From NCBI GenBank assembly GCA_003116975.1, contig BGKB01000176.1, forward strand, positions 62,001 through 126,000: DNA of 64,000 bases, written 5' to 3'. Source of the stretch: Aurantiochytrium sp. KH105 (lineage: Eukaryota > Sar > Bigyra > Thraustochytrida > Thraustochytriidae). This document shows, one piece after another, positions 49,444-58,778 of the stretch (its first letter is position 1; the number at the start of each line of letters is the position of its first letter). Under the pieces are notes generated by a model. It was given only the letters and a program-made list of their open reading frames with translations, did not search any database and was not told the origin of the DNA. Made by a program: the position numbers and the translations under genes.

Positions 49444-52441
49444 CTCCTCCTCGTCGTCGTCCTTTTCATCTTCTCATTTCTCTGCAAAGACTCCAGTTGC
49501 CTCCACCTCCTCCTTTGCAACATTTCCAGCAAGTACAGGTTCCTTTGCACAGTCTGGGACGAACACTTCAAATGAAACTGCATCACCCTTTTCCTCCTCC
49601 GCATCAAGCTCAACTGCACCTCTCAAGAAGGAACTTGGTTCGCTCGCGACACCTGCGCCAGCTCTCCAAAGCAATTCAGCCTCGACATTTGGAACCGCTT
49701 CGCAATTGGCATATTCTGGCTCGGAACATGAGGACTCGAATACCACGCGTAGCGCACCAGTCTTTGGGGGTCCTCCAAGTTCCAACAGTCAACAGCCGTC
49801 TGCATTTGGATCCTTTTCTGTCGCACAAAAAATCCACGCGTCAAATGACTCGTCGTCGAGCCCTGCTCTTAAGCGCCAAAATTCTTCCTTTCAATTGCAG
49901 CAACCGTCAACCCTGGAACAAATTCCTGCATCGGATTCCCCAGCTGTCAAGACAACGCGAGATACCTTTCAAGAAGATCAAGAAAAGCAGCAGCAAGAGC
50001 AAAGACAAGAACATGCAAAGAATGCCCGAATTGCAGAGGAGAGAACACGCGAGCGACTCCGTGCCCAGGCTGCAGCCCAAGAAGCGGAGCGGGTCCGCCT
50101 CGCAAAGGAGGAGAAAGAAGCCGCGGAACGTGCTCGTCAGGAACGAGAAGCTCAGGCGGCTCGAGAGGCCGCGCTTCGTGCCAAACTCCAAGCTGAGGAG
50201 CAGGAGCGCATGCGCAAGGAGGCCGAAGAAGCTGCGCGAGCACAGGCTGAAGCCAAGCGTCAACTCCAGCGTGGACGTGAACAGCACGAACGCGTCCGCA
50301 TGTCATCTGAGGATCGACACAGCCGCCAAGTTGAGAAGCAATTCGCAAATCTTATTGCAGCGCGACGAGAGCGTCTGACACCCGTCTTCGAGGCTTGGAC
50401 TCGTTTTACGCGACTTTCGACTGCTGCAAAAACGCGGGTTCGGACCTTTCGCGCCAGTCTCGCACCTTTTCTCGGCGACGGCGTCTTTGCTCCCGCACCA
50501 CGACCTCAGAAAGCTCTGCAAAGTTTCACAGCTTTGGGTGCTAGTCCGTTTGTTCCCAGTAAACGTTCGCTGCCTCCTGGACTTGACGTGTCGGCCCTGG
50601 TTCAGATGATCGCGAGCGCGACTCCAGGGCAAGCTGACTTTCTAACGTGGAAACTTTGTGTTCTTTCTGCCGCGTCCCACAACGCGGGCGGCGCAGCTGC
50701 AGCCTCGTGGATTCGGGCACGCTTGTGCGGGCCGGGTCACATGCACGGGACGTCCACGCTCGCGTCTTTCCAGATGGTGGCGTCGGAGGCAGACTCACGT
50801 CGTGTGCACGTTGCGATCAAAGCATGCGGTCTTGATGGGCCAGAGATCAGCGAATCACAGGGTGCTGATGCGCTCTGCGTAATTGTGCCACATCCTCTTT
50901 CCCATGGTCCTTTCGAGTGGGATGAGATCCGCAGTGCAATTTCGCGCGCCTCGCGTCTCGCTCAAAAGGACTGCACCGTGTATGCCGTTGTGGTCCCAGA
51001 GGCCGCGAACCGAGTGACACACAAAGTGTCATCCGCCGATCGCGAGCAGGTTTGCGAGCTTCTTGGCCTTGATTCGCCTGTCGCGGTCCAGAGCCTCTGC
51101 TGTCCTTCGGATCGTCTTCTCGATGACCCCAACTTGCTCACTGCGGGTGACTTGGATGCCCTTTTGCGCTGGCTTGTCCAGGAGGCCCCGGCAATCTTCC
51201 CGCGCATCGACGCAATGCTCCAGGCACAGGCTTTCATCGAAGCGTGGCAGCAAGAGGTCGCGCTGCAAGACTATGGCCTCAGTGCTGCCGAGATTGAAGT
51301 CTGTTCCGAGAACGTAGCGCTCGCGCCGCAGGCTCTCAAGTGCTGGTTCGCGTCTGTCTTGCTCGGGGCCTTTGAAGGTTCTGAAGGGTTGGACATGGCA
51401 GAGAAGCTCTTTGCAGAGTATAACCTGCCCGAGGAAGCAAGCGCTCAAGAGCACGAAGAACATTGCTTCTGGCGCGCGCACGCAATTGAGACGGTGCTTG
51501 CGGAGATGTGCACGGAAAAGAAAGGCGTTGCGTCGAATGTGGTTCACTGTTTCGCTGTCCGGGATATTGTCCGCGTCGAAGACATCTCGTATCCTTCCGT
51601 GCACCTCACGAGCCCAGAAGATGATCCATGGATCGTGGCCCGAGATGCGGCGGCGCAGTGGACCACAGCTTTCAACGATCACTTGCGTGAAAGCATCGTG
51701 CCTCGCATTCGCGCCACTGAGAATGCGACATGGCCCGCTCCGGAGTTTGCGAATGCATTTGGGCTACCTACGGATTGGAACGATTCATCAACAATTGAAG
51801 CGGCTTGCGAGGCCGTAACTCGCTGTTGCCTTGCGCCTCCTACTCCCGCACGGACCGAACCCACAACGGAAACGGAGACCTCGCCGAAGGTTGACCTCGT
51901 TCAATTCGTACAAGACAACGCCATCGAGCCCATTCCCGACGAGCAGATTGTGGCTTTTGTGGAAAATGCTATCGGAGCCTCCGTGCTGAGCAATTTGAAT
52001 CTATTGCTTCCGGAGGAAATTGCATTCGTTTGGCAATTGCTCATTGATCACGTCCTCGACAACAAGCGTAGCCAGCCAGAAGGAGAAACCCTCGTTTTCG
52101 AGGTCTCGTGGGCTGGGGCTGTTGCGTCGTCGTCGTTGTTGTCGTCATCGTCGTCCATCCTTTTACGCAAGACGCGGCCGGAGCGTCTGGAGAGGATTGA
52201 GCCCACGCCGAAGAGGACACGACGCAGCCCTCGCGACCTCGTGCTTCGCCAGGCCGGCGAACTGTCGCGCACGGACAACGAAAGCATGAATGTTGTGCCC
52301 GCCATCGTGGATACTCTTGTACATCCAATTCAGGCAATGGCCGGAAACCTACGTTCGGAATGGACTCTCAAAGACAAGTTTCTAGCCGAGCTAGCAGAGG
52401 AAGGCGAAGACTTTATGCGCGTGGACTTTGCCCAGTTTTGA
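45830..52441 (+). CDS. FG-repeat SAC3/GANP-like mRNA export factor
   Basis: A single-exon 2203-residue protein. Residues ~1-510 are an FG-nucleoporin-type domain starting MFSFGG, with dozens of GFG units in Gly/Ser/Ala-rich sequence. Residues ~525-600 look like a degenerate RRM (VQLSLRGAPTDEDALFEYF...). A basic coiled stretch and an acidic Asp run (~725) precede the SAC3/GANP domain (~780-1165), with GECMKMCPKSETDRR, VKSFMRSSAG, a Phe/Leu-rich helical array and RRDFVTFFRLL. A Ser-rich FG-poor linker, a long Glu/Arg coiled coil (~1380-1505) and a C-terminal region (~1600-2203) similar in placement to the GANP C-terminus complete it. Human GANP (MCM3AP) has the same order: FG, RRM-like, SAC3, long C-terminal part. 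It is the likely scaffold of TREX-2, which links transcription to the nuclear pore. Poly-Ser and poly-Asp tracts are microsatellite-encoded. Confidence 0.93.
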
Positions 52442-52583
52442 CGGACGAAGCGTGAATGATACATGGTACATCTATCCTCCTCTCTTCCCCTCCCCACCAA
52501 ATAAAAACGATTTTCCCTGTTCTCGTACGCATGGTTGACTGTGAGTCGTGGTGAGATCAAGACATACTATCATCGTTGTTGAA

Positions 52584-55500
52584 TTATTCAAAGCAATTGA
52601 CGCAAGGCTGCGAGCGAAGGCTATAATGCACTTTCACGTTCATGACCTCGTACTCCTTGGTCGGATCGAGAGGGGCTGCAACGGGCTTCTTGTTCAAGCC
52701 AAGCAATGCAACCGCGCGCGCAAAGGGACCCGGATTCCGGGTGAGGTCGACCTCCGCAGGCACCATTTCCTGGGGTCCAGGGCTCAGCGTACCCACACCA
52801 ATGGTTCGCGCATTAAAGGGAAGACGCACGATACTCTTGACCTTGTTGTGACTTTTACCATGGCAAAGCTGAAGGACAACCGTGACAGAGTTGGAGAGCT
52901 GCTCCAGGGGGGTCTGCATGTGCCACATTGCGCCGAAATTGAGACTCGTGTTGGTAAGCGTGTTGCCATCTTCCGAGGTGCTTGCCTTGACGTGCAGCGG
53001 GTGGAGCACAATCCTCTCCTCAACGAGATCGCTCTCCTTGGTGCTCGCAGCTCGGGACTGTGCAGCTTTTACCGCACCATGCAGGCTTGCAGAAGACGGC
53101 TCTGGTTTGAGTTGTGCTGGTTGTGGTGAAGAGCGGCCGCTGCCCTCCTTTTCCTCTTCTTCTTCCAAAAGCTTGTTGGCCGAGACGTCATTCACGACAG
53201 AAATGATGAGCACGGGGTCCTCGAGACCTTCGGGGCCCGGAATCGAGAGACGGCCGATGTAGAGTGACAAATAGGTCCCGCCCGACTTGGCACTACTGAG
53301 CAGCGTCCGTGGAGTGATGGATCGGCGTCCGGCTGACGCGAGCTTGGAGCTGCGGTTGAGGGTGTCCTGCAGTTTGTCTATGGCAGCGCAGATATCTTTT
53401 CGACCGGCCTGGGCAGCGTGTGCTCGTGCCGTGAGACCAGCAGCATCTGGGGTCTCGAGAAAGGTCACCAGCGAGAGCGGGCCCTGATACGAGACGACGG
53501 CCATGAGCCAAAGTGTGAGCTCGAGGCTCCGTGCCGCAGCGAGGTGAAGGACAGTTTGCTGCTGGCCGTTTTCTTGCAAAATGTATGCAAGAACCTGGCT
53601 CCAGCTGATACGGTCGATCCGCTCCAGTGCGGAAAGAGCTGCCATGAAGCCAACGCCCTCGACGCCCCGGATTGCAGACAGCCACTCTTGCAGCTGCTTT
53701 TGCGTACTACATTTAAAGAGCACACGGCCGGCCTTGCACTGGTTCGAAAGAAGGTCTGGCGAATGGATCTCGAAGCAGTTGCGGTACCTGTCGCTCACCC
53801 GCAAAGTCGTTCCGCATTCCTTGCCAAGGTTCAAGGCGCATCGAGGTGTGGTCTGCTGCTTGCTTTTAAAATAGCTCAGCGTTCCCTTGGAAGGGTCGAG
53901 CATGACCACTCTGCGGTGGAAAGTTTTGCGCACCTTTCGCTTGAGCAACAGGTCGCGCATCACTTTGTCATCTTCGGCGTTGTTGCCTCGCGCCGCGCGA
54001 CGCATTTCATCTTCTTCAGGCGGCATGCTGTTTGCGCCGACATGGTCCACCAGCAAGTTGCACAAGTCAAAGCAGGCTTCGCTTTTCAGACGCGAGGCTT
54101 CGTGCAATGCAGAGTTCCCAGCGCCGTCGACCGAATGCGAAAGAGCAATGCCGTGCACCGCAGAACCAGCCTCTTCCTCGAGAATGAAACGAACGGTCTC
54201 CACGCTTCCCGAGACGACCGCAGAGTGTAGAAGCGTGCAGAAATTACGTTTCCACCAGCGGACTCCACAGACTTCCCAGTCCTCATCGAGGGCTTGCTCA
54301 CAGGTGGACTTGAGAACTTCGAACTTGCCCGCAAGAGCAGCCTCATGCAAGGCCTGCATGCGTCGCGCAAGTTGTCGGTTGCGCCAGAATGCTCGCAATG
54401 CAACCTGAAGACGCTCAGCAGCCTTTCGCCAGCGTTTGAGACCACAGACCTTGGCCCTCGAAAGCACACCTCGCACCAAAGCTTGCAGTTTCACGGCGGC
54501 TTCCTCTTGGGCGCGCTCCGTGCCCTGGCGAATTCGCTCACGCTTGGCAAGACGTTTGGCGAGAAAGACTCTTGCAATGCTCTGCATCTTGGCGGCTGCG
54601 GCATTGCGCTTGCGATCCAGACAGACCCGGGTCCACTGCTGAATGGCGCTGGCGCGTTTTTCTTGGTGTTTTTTGTACAGCTGCTCGGCAAGACGCTGCC
54701 AGATGGCTTCCACACGGCGCTTTTCGGCAATTTTGGCCTTGAATGCCTTGGAGGCCTTGCACATTCGCGCAAAGGCTTGCAACTGCGTAGCAGCGCCCTT
54801 TTTGCGCAAGTGGCTTTCAAAACGCCGGCGTTGCATCGCTTGTCGCATGAGCGCCTGGATGCGCGTGGCGCGTTCTCCTTGGACCCGGCGCAGTGCGGCA
54901 TCGAGAGCATCGTTCTGATGATCACGAAGAAAAACACTTGTGTTGCCAACCTGCCACTGGCCCGGCTCAAGGTTTGTGTCAAGTGTACGGCGGATGACCT
55001 CACGCATCCCGTCGGAGATCCCACCACTTTCGTCGACGCTCAACTCGTCGTTGCTGAGGTCTCGAAGCCCGTTGTCTCGCAGAAGCAGGTCGTAGCGCGC
55101 GCAGAACTCTGGGAAGCGAAAGCGCACAGGGTAGCCCGTCTTGCGGATCCGCACTGTCTCCAGCACACCGATGTATCGCAGCTGCTCGAGAACGAGATCA
55201 GACTCAAAGAGGTCCGGCATTTTCCGCGCGTTGGGCTTGATGCAGCGGATGTAATGCGGTCGTGCGGCATCGAGAATGGTCATGAGACCATGCAGTTGCT
55301 GCTTGAACCGAAATCCCACCGTATTACGTGCGGCAAAGACGCGAGAGGCCTTGGTGAGCTGAGCGGCGCTTCCCTGCCCACTCTCAGACGCGAAATTTGC
55401 GCGCAAGCCTTCTGCAGAGAAGATATTCTCCACCATGGAGCCCGTGCGATGATGATACCTCGCGGAGCTGTGCTGCGGGGCCCTCACTGACCCGCTGCCA

Positions 55501-57800
55501 TCATCGTCGTCGTCACCATCGTCATCATTGTCCTCGTTCTTACCCTCTTGCTCGAGGTCACCACTGGCGTTGTCGGCGGGCGGCGTTGGCGACGACTCTC
55601 CCAAACTCCCCTCATCGGTTGCGCTTTGGTCTTCTTCTACTTCTTCTTCTTCTTCAGCGCAATCATTCAAAAGTCGCGAGGAAGATTGATTTGGTGCGTG
55701 GTTTTCGGCATCTCCGTCAACCATGCGCCTGCGATTAAGCTTGCGATCAAGCTCGCTGATCTGGCGCGTCGAGTTCGTCTGAAAGATGCGTTTCTTTGCG
55801 ATTGCGGAACGCTGCTCTTGCTCGCGAGAAAAGTCGTCAACATCGCGCTGGAAGAGACCGCGAACGAAGGGGCGCGTGGAGCCACTCATGAGCATGATGA
55901 GGTCCGAGTGCAAGGTATCGGTATTCTTGCGAGGGAACTCGATAACGTCATACTCGACCACACCGGCAAAATGGCGAACTTTAAAGGTGGTTCCCGCGAT
56001 GCGCGGCTTGATGTAGTTCGGGTGCTTACCGCCGTGGGCTGTATGGAGCTTTTGCAAGAGTTGCTCCTCGACCTGACGTGCCGAACGCTTGATGCTCGTG
56101 CCAGAGCTAATGCCCATGGCATGGTAGAGCATGAGCGTCTGCTCGTCGAGAATGGAGAGAATGCCGAGACGCGTCTGCCCGATGAGATCGATGCAGGGCT
56201 GGTTGTCAACACCAAAGTCCTCCATTGCCCAGGCAACGCCTTCGACGAGGTAGCGCTCTTGCTCTGCGTCAAAGACTTTGGAGTTGAACTGACGCTGCAG
56301 CCGTTCATTTGCAAAGTTGATGCAGAGCTGCTCGAAGGAGTTGTGCTCAAGAATTTCAAAGCCGTAAATGTCGAGGATGCCGATGCAGCTGCATAGATCT
56401 GCAGTTGTGGTTGCTGCAGCTGCCTCGCCTGCGAGAAGCAGATTGATCTGCACCAACAGCCAGTCAAAGAGACGCGAGTAAATCGCCTTGGCCAAAGCAT
56501 TGATGGACTCTATCGCCTGCGAGCGACTCAACTCAACGCGCTGCATCGATCCTCGGGCAGAGTTTGAGACCACGATGCGACCTGTGAGGGCTCGGCACAC
56601 AGCTTCGACTTCGAGTCCAAGAAGTTCTGTCATGTGGACGAGCGCTGGCTGCGTTCGATCGACCTCGGCCACTACGACGTTTTGCACGGTTTCACTGTCA
56701 TTGGTGTGCTTCTCCCGCTCCTTGACTTCGATGTTGCCCAGTTCGAGAATGGTGGCAAGGCCCCTCGAGATCTCCAGCATGTCGTTGTCGTCAAGGCCGA
56801 CGCGGCGAAGGGATTTCTTTAGCTCGCACCACACTTCTTGCTCGTCACGTCCAGCAATGGAGTATGCATCACTGTCATCCCCTGCATCGGGCGTCTTGCC
56901 GGCGGTAGGCTTCGAGGCAGGCTGCAGGTAGCGGTACGCCTTGGCGTGTTGGATACCGAGGACTTGACGCTCCTCGTCGGATGCACCTTCGCAGAGTGCA
57001 TAAAAGACATGGTAATTTCTTTCCTTGCTCGATCGAGACACGATTCGAGAGGTCTCGAGCAGGAAGTAGGAAATGTGGGCGCCCATGAGCAAGGCATTCT
57101 GGCGCGAGAGACCTGCATTCTGATACTCGAGACGAATGTATTTACCAAACCGCGAGCTATTGTCATTCCGAACAGTTTTGGCATTTCCGAACTCCTCGAG
57201 CAACAGATTCGTATCGATGATCTGGCTCTGCACGTTGCGAAGAGCGACGTCGTCCGGAGACGTTTCACCCGAGTCGCTACTGAGATGACTGAGGAGTTTG
57301 ATTATGTGCTTGCTGGCCTCGGTCTTGCCAGCGCCGCTCTCGCCGTTGATGATGATAGTCTGTTCCTCCGCGGGGTTTTCGCATAAATGCTCCAATGCGC
57401 GTGCTGCCACAGTAAACAGGTGTGGCTTGGCGTCTTCAGAAGTCACGACACTCCTCTGGGGAAGCTTGTAGATCCCGGGAATGCCCTTGTACGGATTCAT
57501 GCTGATGAGAATATCGCCGGTAAAGGTGTAGATGACATTCTTCGCGTAACGCCTCCGTAAGAGATCGAGAAGCGGACCTTCGTGGACGTTGTTCATATCG
57601 GAGATGTTGTCGAGGTCAACAAGGTGGCTTGGGTCAAAGCTGTGAACCTCGGATAGATTGAACGTCTGCATTTTACCCTCACGCTTGTCACAGACGTGGA
57701 CAACCGACTTTTCACTATCCATGACTTTGACGTCGAAGAGTCTCCAGCATTCCTTCTCATCTGGACCCCAGGTTCGCTGGGGAGACTCCATATCGGCCAT
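52584..57800 (-). CDS. Unconventional myosin with IQ, ankyrin and PH regions
   Basis: A 1738-residue protein from ATG 57800 (MADMESPQRTWGP; the frame runs 11 codons further to a GTG). The motor domain (~60-965) has P-loop GESGAGKT (153-160), switch I NDNSSRFGKYI (~211-221), switch II DIYGFE (~474) and the relay/SH1 region. An acidic insertion of about 60 residues (~713-773, EEEEEVEEDQ... DDDGDDDDD) sits at the actin-binding loop 2. At least six IQ motifs follow (~977-1145). Next come two or so ankyrin-like repeats (~1155-1265, TLLHSAVVSGSVETVRFIL, NSALHEASR), a PH domain (~1290-1390, KTFHRRVVMLDPSKGTLSYF... LQEWLSAI) and an unassigned C-terminus. Probably a membrane-linked actin motor; no coiled coil for dimerisation is obvious. 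Confidence 0.94.
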   Translation of the reverse strand: MADMESPQRTWGPDEKECWRLFDVKVMDSEKSVVHVCDKREGKMQTFNLSEVHSFDPSHLVDLDNISDMNNVHEGPLLDLLRRRYAKNVIYTFTGDILISMNPYKGIPGIYKLPQRSVVTSEDAKPHLFTVAARALEHLCENPAEEQTIIINGESGAGKTEASKHIIKLLSHLSSDSGETSPDDVALRNVQSQIIDTNLLLEEFGNAKTVRNDNSSRFGKYIRLEYQNAGLSRQNALLMGAHISYFLLETSRIVSRSSKERNYHVFYALCEGASDEERQVLGIQHAKAYRYLQPASKPTAGKTPDAGDDSDAYSIAGRDEQEVWCELKKSLRRVGLDDNDMLEISRGLATILELGNIEVKEREKHTNDSETVQNVVVAEVDRTQPALVHMTELLGLEVEAVCRALTGRIVVSNSARGSMQRVELSRSQAIESINALAKAIYSRLFDWLLVQINLLLAGEAAAATTTADLCSCIGILDIYGFEILEHNSFEQLCINFANERLQRQFNSKVFDAEQERYLVEGVAWAMEDFGVDNQPCIDLIGQTRLGILSILDEQTLMLYHAMGISSGTSIKRSARQVEEQLLQKLHTAHGGKHPNYIKPRIAGTTFKVRHFAGVVEYDVIEFPRKNTDTLHSDLIMLMSGSTRPFVRGLFQRDVDDFSREQEQRSAIAKKRIFQTNSTRQISELDRKLNRRRMVDGDAENHAPNQSSSRLLNDCAEEEEEVEEDQSATDEGSLGESSPTPPADNASGDLEQEGKNEDNDDDGDDDDDGSGSVRAPQHSSARYHHRTGSMVENIFSAEGLRANFASESGQGSAAQLTKASRVFAARNTVGFRFKQQLHGLMTILDAARPHYIRCIKPNARKMPDLFESDLVLEQLRYIGVLETVRIRKTGYPVRFRFPEFCARYDLLLRDNGLRDLSNDELSVDESGGISDGMREVIRRTLDTNLEPGQWQVGNTSVFLRDHQNDALDAALRRVQGERATRIQALMRQAMQRRRFESHLRKKGAATQLQAFARMCKASKAFKAKIAEKRRVEAIWQRLAEQLYKKHQEKRASAIQQWTRVCLDRKRNAAAAKMQSIARVFLAKRLAKRERIRQGTERAQEEAAVKLQALVRGVLSRAKVCGLKRWRKAAERLQVALRAFWRNRQLARRMQALHEAALAGKFEVLKSTCEQALDEDWEVCGVRWWKRNFCTLLHSAVVSGSVETVRFILEEEAGSAVHGIALSHSVDGAGNSALHEASRLKSEACFDLCNLLVDHVGANSMPPEEDEMRRAARGNNAEDDKVMRDLLLKRKVRKTFHRRVVMLDPSKGTLSYFKSKQQTTPRCALNLGKECGTTLRVSDRYRNCFEIHSPDLLSNQCKAGRVLFKCSTQKQLQEWLSAIRGVEGVGFMAALSALERIDRISWSQVLAYILQENGQQQTVLHLAAARSLELTLWLMAVVSYQGPLSLVTFLETPDAAGLTARAHAAQAGRKDICAAIDKLQDTLNRSSKLASAGRRSITPRTLLSSAKSGGTYLSLYIGRLSIPGPEGLEDPVLIISVVNDVSANKLLEEEEEKEGSGRSSPQPAQLKPEPSSASLHGAVKAAQSRAASTKESDLVEERIVLHPLHVKASTSEDGNTLTNTSLNFGAMWHMQTPLEQLSNSVTVVLQLCHGKSHNKVKSIVRLPFNARTIGVGTLSPGPQEMVPAEVDLTRNPGPFARAVALLGLNKKPVAAPLDPTKEYEVMNVKVHYSLRSQPCVNCFE

Positions 57801-58778
57801 GGTCTGGGAGGCTGGCCTTGCGAGCTTGGGCACCTGACGGATTGCGATGCAGCTGGTCGGGTTTAGCCTTTACAATGCGCGCGGAGGATTTTCACTTGCG
57901 ACCAAATGCTCGCTCGTCGTTTCCCTCCGCAACCTCGTGCAAGCAAGCAAGCAGGTATGTGAGCGAGCGAGTGAGTGAAAGGCTGTAGCTGCAGCGGTAG
58001 CTGCAAGCGAGCGAGGCAAGTGCAGCTGCAGCTGCAGCGGGAGCTGCAGCAGCGATGGCGCTGCGTTCCGACAACAACAGCAGAAGGGGTCTGCTTGCAG
58101 GAATTGATTGCTCTGTTACTTTGCGCCTGCTACCTGACCGTGCGTGCTTTCGACGTCTTTTTGCCAACGAGGGCTTGTCGTAGGTTTCGCTCTGGACGCG
58201 TCTTTTCTGATCAATGGTCCCTCCCTCGTTCGTTCACACCCTCCCGCTCATGCCCTCCCTCTTTCCCCCTCCATCCGCTTTTTGCTACTTCGTGACTTTA
58301 CCTCATGACTGGCGGCCAGATGCACATGGGCGTAAATATCTTCGCTGTCCAGGAAGCTCATGGCTCGTGGGCCTTGCTTTGCATTGCACGACCTGCGCAT
58401 TATCCATCGCATCACCATCGTCCGCCTCCGGGAGTCCCATCTCCCAACTTGGAGATAGGGGGCCTAGACAGTGAGACAGTCAGACAGACAGAAGCGAAAG
58501 ACCTCTCCACTTTTTACCGGACTCAGTGTCAACACCCCATTAATGACCTTGTGCCATGGGGGTGTCTGGTTCGATGAAAAGAGGCTTCCCTCCTTGTCCT
58601 TGTCTGTGCCCAACCCCGGTCGGGCGGCGATGCGCCCGAGGCTGCGTCGGTCGATGCGAGCGACGATCACGAGCAAGCACCCTGAAGAATAAAGCATAGG
58701 CTGGTGATCTGATAGTATGATTAGAATGTAGTGTATGGTACATTTTGTATTTCGTGGCGGGAGGAGTACTACGGCTAA
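57801..58778. other. Spacer between K+ channel and myosin
   Basis: Upstream of myosin it has GAGC/GAGT tetranucleotides (57955-57980) and GCAGCT repeats (57985-58050). The remainder up to the K+ channel stop is mixed sequence. No gene is recognised. Confidence 0.55.
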
